This document shows, in pieces, positions 33,102-42,798 of a DNA stretch of 64,000 nucleotides (its first letter is position 1; every line of letters starts with the position of its first letter). Source of the DNA: CAZEHO01 sp964511945 (GTDB taxonomy: Bacteria; Actinomycetota; Acidimicrobiia; Spongiisociales; UBA11373). The notes under the pieces are model-generated. The model worked only from the letters and a program-made list of their open reading frames with translations, was not told where the DNA came from and ran no database searches. The translations under genes and the position numbers were made by a program. The stretch covers positions 124,001-188,000 of the forward strand of contig CAZEHO010000001.1 of NCBI GenBank assembly GCA_964511945.1. Direction: 5' to 3'.

Positions 33102-34517
<1,416 letters not shown>

Positions 34518-34553
34518 CCGCATTCCTGCCAACATGGGTGCCCAGGAGGTCAC

Positions 34554-35219
34554 ATGAACGAGATGCTCGCCGCCATCGAAGCTCGCCTCGATGGGGTGAT
34601 CTGGGACGACGAGCGGTCCGGAGCATTGGAAGAGGCAGCAGCCGCGCTGGGAGCTGTTGCTGCCGATCTCAAGGAACTCGACGGACTCGACGGTGAGGCA
34701 GAAGTCCGCCGGCGCGGCTTGTACGCCTTCGCGCTGATGCGCACCGCGAACATCACTCGCCAGCAGGGAGATGCCGAGGGAGCCGCCGCCATCGATCGGG
34801 AAGCACTCGCCGTCGCACGCACCGCCGACGACCTGACGCTGGGTCGCTGCCTGCTCTCAATGGGAGCCAGCGAATTCGCGTCGGGACGTCCGGAAACCGG
34901 CAGTGCGATGCTGGCCGAGGCGCGGGACACGTTGCGCGGTGGTGAGTCGCCGGACCACGCTCAGGCGCTCGGCTGGAGCCAGGTGCTGTATCTCGACGTC
35001 GTTAACGCCGGATTGCTCGAATCGACCGAGCAGGAAGTCGTTGCAGCTGCCGCAGAGGCGCTCGGCATCCTGCGCACGATTCACAATTGGGCGGGGGTCG
35101 CCCGGGTGCTGGCCGCGCTGGCCGCGCTGGAGACTCACCAGGAGCATCCCGAAGCCGCAGCCGCCCTCCAGCGGGCCGCCGATGCCTACAACGCCCTGGC
35201 GGAGGAGCAGCGGCAGTGA
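34554..35219 (+). CDS. TPR-like helical protein
   Basis: A 221-residue, entirely alpha-helical protein. Pairs of helices with Ala/Gly spacing resemble tetratricopeptide repeats: AFALMRTANITRQQGDAEGA, then LGRCLLSMGASEFASGRPET, ALGWSQVLYLDVVNAGLLES, and AGVARVLAALAALETHQEHP. A consensus TPR count is not clean, so it is called TPR-like. There is a good AGGAGG ribosome binding site 7 nt before the ATG. Its stop overlaps the GTG of the next gene (GTGA). It is presumably a scaffold; its partner is unknown. Confidence 0.7.
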   Translation: MNEMLAAIEARLDGVIWDDERSGALEEAAAALGAVAADLKELDGLDGEAEVRRRGLYAFALMRTANITRQQGDAEGAAAIDREALAVARTADDLTLGRCLLSMGASEFASGRPETGSAMLAEARDTLRGGESPDHAQALGWSQVLYLDVVNAGLLESTEQEVVAAAAEALGILRTIHNWAGVARVLAALAALETHQEHPEAAAALQRAADAYNALAEEQRQ

Positions 35220-36124
35220 CCCGTCCGCTCAAGATCGGTGTACAGCTTCCTGAGGTGGAGCGAGCAGTCCGCTGGCCGGAGTTGCGGGACCTTGCCCGGC
35301 AGGTCGAGGATGCCGGGTTCGACTCGATCTGGCTGGGTGACCACCTGCTCTATCGCAACACCGACGGATCGGCGCGCGGTCCATGGGAGGCGTGGTCGAT
35401 GATGGCTGCGCTGGCGGCGGCCACCGAACGGGTGGAGATCGGGCCGCTGGTATCGCCGACGGCCTTTCACAGCCCGGTGATGCTTGCCAAGAAGGCGGTC
35501 ACGGTCGACGAGATCAGTGGCGGCCGTCTCATCCTCGGGCTCGGAGCCGGGTGGAACCAGGTGGAGTACGACGCCTTCGGTTTCCCCTTCGACCACCGGG
35601 CCAGCCGGTTCATCGAGGCATACACGATCATCCGGCGGCTCCTCGCCGGTGAACGGGTCGATCACAGCGGCGAGTACTACCGGGTCGTCGGCGCCGAGAT
35701 CCATCCTGCCGGTCCGCGGCCGGACGGGCCACCCACCATGATCGGCTCGATGGGGGAGCGCGTGCTGGCGGCGACGCTCCCGTACGTCGATGCCTGGAAC
35801 GCTTGGTATGCCTGGTACGGCAACAATGTGTCCGGGCTGCGGCCGATGCTGGAGCGGCTCGACGCCGCCTGTGAGGCGGTGGGCCGGGAGCCGGAGACCC
35901 TCGAGCGGACCGTGGCCGTGCACGTTGCCGCCCCCGGAAGCGGCGGCCGGGTGTACGGGGCCCGCGACCATTCGGGTGCGGAGGCGATGCAGGGTCCGGT
36001 CGGCGGGATCGCCGACGAACTCGCCGCAATCGCCGACCTCGGGATCACCCACGTCCAACTGGTGATCGATCCGATCGACTCCGGCGGCGTCGAGTGGGCC
36101 GCCGGGATCCTGGAAGAGCTCTAG
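35216..36124 (+). CDS. LLM-class F420-dependent oxidoreductase
   Basis: A 302-residue TIM-barrel oxidoreductase of the luciferase-like monooxygenase superfamily. Parts: KIGVQLPEVERAVRWPELRD, FDSIWLGDHLL, VEIGPLVSPTAFHSPVMLAK, GGRLILGLGAGWNQVEYDAF and GPPTMIGSMGERVLAATLPY. The GLGAGWNQVEYDAFG segment is typical of actinobacterial F420-dependent members. The start is the GTG at 35216, overlapping the preceding stop. The substrate is not predictable from the sequence. Confidence 0.88.
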   Translation: MTRPLKIGVQLPEVERAVRWPELRDLARQVEDAGFDSIWLGDHLLYRNTDGSARGPWEAWSMMAALAAATERVEIGPLVSPTAFHSPVMLAKKAVTVDEISGGRLILGLGAGWNQVEYDAFGFPFDHRASRFIEAYTIIRRLLAGERVDHSGEYYRVVGAEIHPAGPRPDGPPTMIGSMGERVLAATLPYVDAWNAWYAWYGNNVSGLRPMLERLDAACEAVGREPETLERTVAVHVAAPGSGGRVYGARDHSGAEAMQGPVGGIADELAAIADLGITHVQLVIDPIDSGGVEWAAGILEEL

Positions 36125-36128
36125 ACGG

Positions 36129-36548
36129 CTAGCCCACGGCGTCTTCGATCCGGATGCCGGTCACGGTGAATGAACCGGTGCCGGTGGCCGCCAGCCGGCC
36201 GGCGGCCGTGTGGACCTCTGCCGTTGCCACTGCCAGCCGCTTCCCGGCGCGGACCAAGGTGCCGGTGGCCACCAGGTCTTCACCCTCGACCGGCTCGAGG
36301 AGCCGGGTGTGGTATTCGATCGTGGAGATCCAGGCGTCGTAGTGGGCGGCAGCGGTGAACCAGGCGGCGGTGTCGATCAGTGTGCCGAAGATCCCGCCGT
36401 GGACCCCGCCCATGCCGTGAGCGAGGTAGTCCGCCCACGGGAGATTCACGACGGCCCGGCCATCCTCGAAGTGGAGGCGCATGCCGAGATGTCCGCCCAG
36501 CAAGGCGTGGCGGTACAGCTCCATGAGTCGTTCCAGGCGTTCCTCCAT
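36129..36548 (-). CDS. PaaI-family hot-dog thioesterase
   Basis: A 139-residue hot-dog thioesterase. The family signature GMGGVHGGIFGTLIDTAAW holds the HGG turn and the catalytic-helix Asp, followed by TIEYHTRLLEPVEGEDLVA and RAGKRLAVATAEVH. It should hydrolyse an acyl-CoA as a tetramer. It is convergent with the LLM gene (4 nt) and divergent from the GNAT-VOC gene (55 bp). Confidence 0.9.
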   Translation of the reverse strand: MEERLERLMELYRHALLGGHLGMRLHFEDGRAVVNLPWADYLAHGMGGVHGGIFGTLIDTAAWFTAAAHYDAWISTIEYHTRLLEPVEGEDLVATGTLVRAGKRLAVATAEVHTAAGRLAATGTGSFTVTGIRIEDAVG

Positions 36549-36591
36549 CGGGCGCCGATCCTACCGATCAGCCACCGCGGCGCTGATGATC

Positions 36592-36597
36592 GATAAT
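36592..36597 (+). promoter_or_regulatory. -10 hexamer before the GNAT-VOC gene
   Basis: GATAAT followed by six bases (GGGCCG) and then the GTG at 36604. This supports a leaderless GTG start over the in-frame ATG at 36586, which would overlap the -10. Confidence 0.45.
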
Positions 36598-36603
36598 GGG
36601 CCG

Positions 36604-37533
36604 GTGACGACACTCCCAATGCTCTCCGGGTCGGGTGTGGTGCTGCGACCGTGGCGGCCCGACGACGCCGTCGACCTGCACGCAGCAATGCAGGATCCCG
36701 AGATCGTGCGCTGGCTCGACGTCGAGTTGCCCTACACCCTCGAGGATGCGTTGGAGTTCATCGACGCCGCCTCCGAACGCTGGGAAGAGCGGCGTGAGGC
36801 CCACTTCGCCGTCGCCGATCCCGACGACGACGAGATGATCGGCTATCTCGGGGTGCTGCGGGTCGAAGGCACCGCCGACGTCTCCGAGATCGTCTACTGG
36901 GTACGGCCCGGCCGCCGGGGGAGGGGAGTGGCGACCGATGCCGTGCTGCTGGCACTCCCGTGGATCGAAGGTGTGATCCGTCCTCGCCGACTCGAGGCCT
37001 CGATGGTCGCGGGGAATCTTCGCTCGCAGTCGGTGGTCGAAGCGTGCGGGTTCGTCCTCGACGGCGTGCGGCCCGGCGCAGCGCGGCTCGACGGCAACCC
37101 TGCGGACGAACGTGTCTACCGCTACCACCGCCCGGTGCATCTGTCGCTCGGCTCGCTGGTGGTGTTCGTCGACGACCTCGCATCGATGCTTCACTTCTAC
37201 CGGGACCTGCTCGGGCTGGCCGAGCGCAGGGTCGACCCGGGTCCCGGCTACCGCCGCGACGAGGATTGGGCGCTCCTCGACGCCGGTTCGATCAGCCTTG
37301 AGTTCCGCAGCCGGAAGGTCCACGGCGATGCGGCCGCCCGCGCCGGCGGCGGGGCGATGCCGGCCTTCGAGGTCGACGATCTCGCCGACACCATCGTCCG
37401 GCTCGCCGAGTCCGGGGTGACCACCGAGGCGGTGACCGGTGAGGCCTGGGGCGCCTGGACGCGGCTGGTCGACCCGGAAGGGAACCGGGTGGAGCTCTAT
37501 CAGCCTGATCCCGACTGGTGGAACGACCGGTGA
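36604..37533 (+). CDS. GNAT acetyltransferase-VOC (glyoxalase-like) fusion
   Basis: A 309-residue two-domain protein. Residues about 5-175 are a RimJ/RimL-type GNAT: LSGSGVVLRPWRPDDAVDLH, EIVYWVRPGRRGRGVATDAV (acetyl-CoA loop) and NLRSQSVVEACGFVLDG. Residues about 180-305 are a vicinal-oxygen-chelate domain: LGSLVVFVDDLASMLHFYRD, LLGLAERRVDPG and VDPEGNRVELYQPD. The two halves are usually separate proteins. The fusion suggests modification of one small molecule or antibiotic-like compound, but no substrate is evident. Its end overlaps the ribokinase start by 4 nt. Confidence 0.85.
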   Translation: MTTLPMLSGSGVVLRPWRPDDAVDLHAAMQDPEIVRWLDVELPYTLEDALEFIDAASERWEERREAHFAVADPDDDEMIGYLGVLRVEGTADVSEIVYWVRPGRRGRGVATDAVLLALPWIEGVIRPRRLEASMVAGNLRSQSVVEACGFVLDGVRPGAARLDGNPADERVYRYHRPVHLSLGSLVVFVDDLASMLHFYRDLLGLAERRVDPGPGYRRDEDWALLDAGSISLEFRSRKVHGDAAARAGGGAMPAFEVDDLADTIVRLAESGVTTEAVTGEAWGAWTRLVDPEGNRVELYQPDPDWWNDR

Positions 37534-38420
37534 GCGGCATCGTCGTCGTCGGCAGTCTCAATCTGGACACCACCGTCCGGGTGCCCCGGCTCCCCGTCCC
37601 GGGTGAAACCGTGCTCGGACTGGGCCACTTCAGCGACGCCGGCGGCAAGGGCGCCAACCAGGCCGTCGCCGCCGGCCGGCTCGGCTCCCAGGTGGCCATG
37701 ATCGGCGCGGTGGGGGCCGATACCGCCGGCGACCGGCTCAAGTTCAACCTCGACGCCGCCGGAGTCGACGTCGGCGCCGTCCATGTCGACCCGGAGCGTC
37801 CCACCGGCATCGCCGTGATCTCGGTCGACGAGGAGGGGGAGAATCTGATCGTGGTCAGCCCGGGGGCGAATGCCTCGCTGTTCCCGGAGCACCTCAGCCG
37901 GCACTCTCAGATGCTGGGCGAGGCGGCCGTTGTGTTGGCGCAGCTGGAGGTGCCTGTGGAGACCGTTGCTGCGGCCGCCGCCTCGGCCCGGGGGAGGGTG
38001 CTGATCAATCCCGCTCCGGCTCGAGACCTGCCCGATGAGCTGGTGGATCGGGCGGACGTCCTGATCCCGAACCAGACCGAGCTCGGCATGCTGGCCGGCG
38101 TTCCAACGCCCCACACCCGCGACGAGTCGGCCGACGCCGCCCGCACACTCGACGGCGATGTCGTGGTGACCCTGGGCGCCGACGGCGCACTCGTCGTTGC
38201 CGGCGGTGACGTGACCCATGTGCCCGCGCTCGAGGTCAAGGCGGTCGATCCGACCGCCGCCGGGGATGCTTTCTGCGGGGGCCTGGCGGACGCGATCGCC
38301 GGCGGCGCCGATCTCGTCGAGGCGGCTCGCTGGGCGGTGCGGTGTGGTGCCGTCACGGTGACCCGATGGGGAGCGCAGGCGGCACTCCCGACCCGTGTAG
38401 AAGTGGAGGAGCTGACGTGA
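37530..38420 (+). CDS. rbsK: Ribokinase (PfkB family)
   Basis: A 296-residue PfkB-family sugar kinase. VVVGSLNLDTTVRVPRLPVP is the ribokinase-type start, GGKGANQAVAAGRLG is PfkB signature 1, and VKAVDPTAAGDAFCGGLADA is signature 2 (anion hole and catalytic Asp). It phosphorylates ribose to ribose-5-phosphate. It overlaps by 4 nt (GTGA) both the gene before it and the nucleoside hydrolase after it. The pair would free ribose from nucleosides and activate it. The start is the GTG at 37530, not an ATG 12 nt upstream inside the previous gene. Confidence 0.9.
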   Translation: MSGIVVVGSLNLDTTVRVPRLPVPGETVLGLGHFSDAGGKGANQAVAAGRLGSQVAMIGAVGADTAGDRLKFNLDAAGVDVGAVHVDPERPTGIAVISVDEEGENLIVVSPGANASLFPEHLSRHSQMLGEAAVVLAQLEVPVETVAAAAASARGRVLINPAPARDLPDELVDRADVLIPNQTELGMLAGVPTPHTRDESADAARTLDGDVVVTLGADGALVVAGGDVTHVPALEVKAVDPTAAGDAFCGGLADAIAGGADLVEAARWAVRCGAVTVTRWGAQAALPTRVEVEELT

Positions 38421-39355
38421 CGGCCCGGCAGATCATCATCGATGCCGATCCCGGTCAGGACGATGCAGTTGCATTGCTGCTTGCGCTTGCCTCTCCGGAG
38501 CTCGACGTGCTCGGAGTCACCACAGTCGCCGGCAACGTGCCGCTGCCGCTGACAACCTGTAATGCCTTGATTGTTTGTGAGCTCGCCGGGCGTGATGACG
38601 TGCCGGTCTTTGCCGGGATGGACCGACCCATGGTGCGCGAGCTGATTACGGCGGAGTACGTGCACGGTGTTACCGGCCTCGACGGGGCCGATCTGCCGCC
38701 ACCCTCGGCGGAGCCACACCCGCGGCCCGCAGTCGACTGGATCATCGAAACCGTGAGGGCGGCTCCGGCGGGGACCATCACGCTGTGTCCACTCGGTCCG
38801 CTCACCAACGTCGGCGTTGCGCTGACCCGTGAGCCGGAACTCGCCGGCCGTCTCCGTGAGATCGTGCTGATGGGCGGCGGGTTCTTCGAAGGTGGCAACA
38901 CCACGCCGACCGCGGAGTTCAACATCTACGTGGATCCGCACGCGGCCGACGTGGTGTTCCGCAGCGGCGTCCCGATCACGGTGCTGCCGCTCGACGTGAC
39001 TCACCGGGCGCTGATCCTGCAGCGCCATCTGGATCGGTTCCGGGCGCTCGGCACCCGGGCCGGGGAAGCGGTGGCCGGCTGGCTGGAGTTCTACGAGCGC
39101 TACGACGTCGGCAAGTACGGGATGGAGGGTGGTCCGCTCCACGATCCGTGCGTAATTGCCTACCTGCTGCGGCCGGAGCTGTTCTCGGGCCGGTCGTGCT
39201 ACGTGGAGGTGGAGACGTCGTCCGAGCTGACGATGGGCATGACGGTCGCCGATTGGTGGGGGATGACCGATCGGGAGCCCAATGCGACCTGGATCCGGGA
39301 GGTCGACGCCGACGGGTTTTTCGACCTGCTGGTGGAGCGGATCGCACTCCTCTAG
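38417..39355 (+). CDS. Nucleoside hydrolase (inosine/uridine-preferring type)
   Basis: A 312-residue nucleoside hydrolase. The calcium-binding motif IIIDADPGQDDAVALLLAL (DADPGxDD) is intact, with VTTVAGNVPL, CPLGPLTNVGVAL, EIVLMGGGF and the C-terminal HDPCVIAYLL. It cleaves ribonucleosides to base and ribose. The start is the GTG at 38417, overlapping the ribokinase stop, so the pair forms a nucleoside-salvage unit. Its end overlaps, tail to tail, the MFS gene by 4 nt. Confidence 0.93.
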   Translation: MTARQIIIDADPGQDDAVALLLALASPELDVLGVTTVAGNVPLPLTTCNALIVCELAGRDDVPVFAGMDRPMVRELITAEYVHGVTGLDGADLPPPSAEPHPRPAVDWIIETVRAAPAGTITLCPLGPLTNVGVALTREPELAGRLREIVLMGGGFFEGGNTTPTAEFNIYVDPHAADVVFRSGVPITVLPLDVTHRALILQRHLDRFRALGTRAGEAVAGWLEFYERYDVGKYGMEGGPLHDPCVIAYLLRPELFSGRSCYVEVETSSELTMGMTVADWWGMTDREPNATWIREVDADGFFDLLVERIALL

Positions 39356-40488
39356 CGATTACTCGCCACTCGCACGCTGGTGACCAGCAGAACGAGTGCC
39401 GCCGCGTTGACGGCAGCGGAGATCGAGGCGTTGGCGGCGAATCCACCCCACTCGAACACAACAGGGCCGAGTGCCGCACCGGCGGCCCGGGACAACCCGA
39501 CCACCACGGTCCACAACCCCATGTAGGCGGCGCGGGCTCCCGGGGCGATTTCGGTGATGAGCGGTACCGACGCCACGTAGGTCATTTCGAACCCGAAGAA
39601 CGCGATCGCCAGGACGGTGAGCCCGAACCCGAGATGTCCGGCGGCGGGAACCAGCAAACCGAATGCGACCATCGAGATCAGCAGGCCGCCGGCGACCAAC
39701 CGGCGGGGGCCGATCCGGTCGCCGCCCACCAGGGTGGCGCCTTCGGCGGCGAGTTCCGAGGCTGCGATGAGAGTGGCGGCACCGCCGAGCGCAACCAGAT
39801 CGAGGGCGAACCGATCCTCGAGCCAGGCACCAAATGCAACGAAGGTCAGTTCGGGAGCGATGGTGAACAGGGCAGTGACCGCCAGCAGGGCGATGGCCGG
39901 CCGCGACAGTGCCGAGCGACGCTCTCCGTCGTCGGGGAGCGTTCCCCCCGGGCGCAGTGCCCATGTCGCCAGTGATGCAGCCACGACGCCGAGGCCCACC
40001 CACAGCCAAAACGGCGCCCGCCATCCGTAGCGGCCTATCAGCCACCCGGCCAGCGGGGCGCCGATGAGCAGCGCAGCCGACCAGGTGAGTTCCAGCACCG
40101 CCAGGTAGCGGGTCCGGCGGTGGTACGGGATGCGGTCGGCCACGTAGGCGCGGGCGCCGATGTCGAAGGTCGGTTTGGCGAGCCCGTTGAGCGCAAACCC
40201 GACCAGTGCTCCGGCGTAGACCCCGGACCCGGCCGTGACGGCGGCACCGGCGATGAACAATCCGAGGCCGGCCAGGAGGATGCGGAGCCGGCGCGAATCA
40301 CGTCCGGCGGCGGCGACTGCGACGGGGGTCAGCGTTCCCGCCGCCCACTGCACGGACAGCAGCAGCCCGGCTCGTTCGAGTGAGATCCCGATTCCGCGTG
40401 AGATCGCAGGGAGGAACGGGTAGGCGAAGCGGTACGCGGTGTTGAACAGCAGCCGGGTGGCCGTCAGATAGCCGAGGGAGCGCTTCAC
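39352..40488 (-). CDS. Major facilitator superfamily transporter
   Basis: A 378-residue transporter with about 12 membrane helices. Typical MFS parts: the first helix after MKRSLGYLTATRLLFNTAYR, the loop RAYVADRIPYHRRTRYLAVL between helices 4 and 5, and a second repeat starting near ALSRPAIALLAVTALFTIAP. The substrate is unknown. It is last in a minus-strand series SerC, YhhN, SixA, MFS. Confidence 0.85.
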   Translation of the reverse strand: MKRSLGYLTATRLLFNTAYRFAYPFLPAISRGIGISLERAGLLLSVQWAAGTLTPVAVAAAGRDSRRLRILLAGLGLFIAGAAVTAGSGVYAGALVGFALNGLAKPTFDIGARAYVADRIPYHRRTRYLAVLELTWSAALLIGAPLAGWLIGRYGWRAPFWLWVGLGVVAASLATWALRPGGTLPDDGERRSALSRPAIALLAVTALFTIAPELTFVAFGAWLEDRFALDLVALGGAATLIAASELAAEGATLVGGDRIGPRRLVAGGLLISMVAFGLLVPAAGHLGFGLTVLAIAFFGFEMTYVASVPLITEIAPGARAAYMGLWTVVVGLSRAAGAALGPVVFEWGGFAANASISAAVNAAALVLLVTSVRVASNR

Positions 40489-40506
40489 CGCAGGAAGCTG
40501 ATCGAC

Positions 40507-41010
40507 CTAGAGGGCGAGGTCGCCGTCGGTGAACAGCCGGGGGGCCAGCATCCACCGCAAAAGGCCGGCACCCGGTTCGACCCGATCCCACCTGGGAACC
40601 TCGATGGCCGTCACGGCTCCGGTGACCACCCGGACCGAACCGCCCCCGATGAGCAGTGATGCGGTGTGCGACCAGGTCGGCTCGTGGCCGACGATCATCA
40701 GCCGCTCCACCTCGGCCGGTGTGGCGGCGACCTTGGTGAACACCATTCCCGGTCCGGCACCGTAGAACTCGTCGACCTTTTCGATCGGCGCCGTCCACCC
40801 GCCGGCTTCCGCAGCGAGTTCTGCAGTGGTTCGGGCCCGCGTCGCCGGCGAGGTGAGGATGAGATCGGGCTGTTTGGCCATGCCGGTCAGGACCCGGCCC
40901 ATGGTGGATGCTGCGGTCCGGCCTCGCGTTGAGAGCGGACGTTCCCGGTCGTGGCCGAAGCCGGCGTTCCAGTCGGACTTGCCGTGGCGGAAGAGCAGCA
41001 GTTCGGGCAT
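40507..41010 (-). CDS. SixA-type histidine phosphatase
   Basis: A 167-residue histidine phosphatase. The catalytic motif is LLLFRHGKSDWN (RHG with the nucleophile His), followed by RPLSTRGRTAA, TSPATRARTTAELAA and the second His in LMIVGHEPTWSHTA. SixA-like proteins remove phosphate from phosphohistidine or small substrates. The ATG at 41010 shares one base with the YhhN stop (TGATG), so the two are coupled. Confidence 0.9.
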   Translation of the reverse strand: MPELLLFRHGKSDWNAGFGHDRERPLSTRGRTAASTMGRVLTGMAKQPDLILTSPATRARTTAELAAEAGGWTAPIEKVDEFYGAGPGMVFTKVAATPAEVERLMIVGHEPTWSHTASLLIGGGSVRVVTGAVTAIEVPRWDRVEPGAGLLRWMLAPRLFTDGDLAL

Positions 41011-41642
41011 CAGACGAGTCCCGTCGAGAGAGCGAAGAGCACTTGGGCCGCATAGTACAGAGGCAGCCCGAGGACTCGATTGGCAAAGGCCGGTGCGGCA
41101 AACCGATCGCGGGCGACGAAGATATCCGAAACGTAGAACAGAGCCGCCGCCACCACGACGATCTCGGGTGCTCCGTCCGCCAGGGTGCCGACGGAGGCGG
41201 CCACCATGGCGGAGATCACGACGATGTAGGCAATGACCGGAGCCCGCATCTCGTCGGGGAGCCGGGCCCACAGCCAGCGCAGTACGACCGCTGCCGGGAC
41301 GATCAAAGCGGCGGCTGCGATGAGTCCCGGCGCCGCATCGAGTCCGAGAACCATGAAGGCGACGATGTAGAGCAGGTGCGACACCAGGAAGGCGACCAGG
41401 CCGATGAGGAACCAGGAGCGCTGCGCGGAGACCAGCGCCACGTCGCCCACCCAGCCGAAAGCGAGAGCCAGCAGGACCCACCGGCCATAGCTCGAGTCCC
41501 AGGCACCCGATGCGAAGGCCGTTGCGATGAACGCCGTGGAAGCGGCCCCCTTCACCCAGCCACGGCGTGCGTGGCCGGAGCGCTCGAGGGGAAGCAGGGC
41601 GGCCAGGAAGACTCCCGTCGCCACGGCGAACACGATGTCCAT
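41010..41642 (-). CDS. YhhN family protein (lysoplasmalogenase-like)
   Basis: A 210-residue membrane protein with about seven to eight helices. YhhN signatures are ALAFGWVGDVALVSAQRSWF, GLVAFLVSHLLYI, FYVSDIFVARDRFAAPAF and LGLPLYYAAQVLFALS. Animal relatives (TMEM86) cleave the vinyl-ether bond of lysoplasmalogens; the bacterial activity here is inferred by family. It starts 1 nt after the end of serC and is coupled to SixA. Confidence 0.85.
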   Translation of the reverse strand: MDIVFAVATGVFLAALLPLERSGHARRGWVKGAASTAFIATAFASGAWDSSYGRWVLLALAFGWVGDVALVSAQRSWFLIGLVAFLVSHLLYIVAFMVLGLDAAPGLIAAAALIVPAAVVLRWLWARLPDEMRAPVIAYIVVISAMVAASVGTLADGAPEIVVVAAALFYVSDIFVARDRFAAPAFANRVLGLPLYYAAQVLFALSTGLV

Positions 41643-41643
41643 G

Positions 41644-42753
41644 TCAGGCTCCGATCTGCTCGATCATCCAATCGACGGCACCGAGGAGCCGTTCGAGATC
41701 CTCCAGATCAACGGCGGGGAACATGCCGATGCGGATCTGATTGCGCTGCAGCCCGCGGTAGCTCTCGATATCGACGATCCCGTTGGCCCGCAGTGCGGCC
41801 GTGAGGTCGCCGGCGACGACCGCATCGTCGAGGTCGATTGTGGCAACCGTGGCGCTGCGGTGATCGGGTTCGGCGACGAATGGCGTCGTGAACTCGCCCC
41901 GCTCGGCCCATCCGTAGACGAGCGCAGCGGCCTCGGCCGCCCGCGCCGCCGCCCAGGACATGCCGCCCCGTTCCAGCAGCCATTCGGTCTGATCTGCCAG
42001 CAGGAACAGCGTCGCCAGGGCCGGCGTGTTCAGGGTCTGATCCTTGCGGGCGTTGGCCGCCGCTTTCTGCAGGTCGAGGATGGGGGGTGCCCAGCGGGTC
42101 GCCGCCAGCTGCTCGATCCGGTCGAGGGCCGCCGGTGAGCACAGTGACACCCACAACCCGCCGTCGGCGGCGAAAGCCTTCTGGGGCGAGAAGTAGTAGG
42201 CGTCGAACTCGCCCGGGTCGACGGGCAGGACGCCTGCTGCCGACGTTGCATCGACCAGGACCAACCCGTCGGGCGCCGACCGGGCCACGTCCATCGAGAC
42301 GCCGGTCGAGGTCTCGTTGTGGATCAGTGCGTAGGTGTCGACCTCGGCGGCAACCGGGTCCGGATGGCTTCCGAGCGGGGCCTCGACGACGATCGGATCG
42401 TCCAGGAACGGTGTAGCACCGGCGACGGAAGCGAACTTCGACGAAAACTCGCCGAACACGTAGTGCAGGCTGCGCCGTTCGATCAGGCGGAAGGCCGCCG
42501 CATCCCAGAAGGCGGTGGCGCCCCCGTTCCCGAGGAGCACCTCGTACCCATCGGGGAGAGCGAAGAGTTCGTTGAGGCCGGAGCGGACGCGGTTGACCAT
42601 GGAGCGGACCCCGTTGCGGCGGTGGCTGGTGCCGAGGTACGAGCGGCCGGTGGCCGCCAGAGCTTCGAGCGCTTCCGGCCGGACCTTCGAGGGTCCGGGG
42701 CCGAAACGGCCGTCTCGGGGTCGAAGTTCCTGAGGGAGGATTATGTGGTTCAT
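41644..42753 (-). CDS. serC: Phosphoserine aminotransferase
   Basis: A 369-residue PLP enzyme of the actinobacterial SerC type: DGRFGPGPSKVRPEALEAL at the start, GTSHRRNGVRSMVNRVRSGL, LLGNGGATAFWDAAAF, HNETSTGV, VDATSAAGVLPVD (PLP Asp), and YFSPQKAFAADGGLW with the PLP-binding Lys. It makes 3-phosphoserine from 3-phosphohydroxypyruvate. The ATG at 42753 is divergent from the aspartate-type aminotransferase, 45 bp away. Confidence 0.95.
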   Translation of the reverse strand: MNHIILPQELRPRDGRFGPGPSKVRPEALEALAATGRSYLGTSHRRNGVRSMVNRVRSGLNELFALPDGYEVLLGNGGATAFWDAAAFRLIERRSLHYVFGEFSSKFASVAGATPFLDDPIVVEAPLGSHPDPVAAEVDTYALIHNETSTGVSMDVARSAPDGLVLVDATSAAGVLPVDPGEFDAYYFSPQKAFAADGGLWVSLCSPAALDRIEQLAATRWAPPILDLQKAAANARKDQTLNTPALATLFLLADQTEWLLERGGMSWAAARAAEAAALVYGWAERGEFTTPFVAEPDHRSATVATIDLDDAVVAGDLTAALRANGIVDIESYRGLQRNQIRIGMFPAVDLEDLERLLGAVDWMIEQIGA

Positions 42754-42798
42754 AGCACCGATAACCTATCTGTCACCCGCAGCAGGAGGAAAACCAGC

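Noticed and set aside
42319..42798. Long N-terminal extension of the aspartate-type aminotransferase
   Set aside because: It runs antisense into serC. The family starts at the ATG at 42799, which has AGGAGG upstream.
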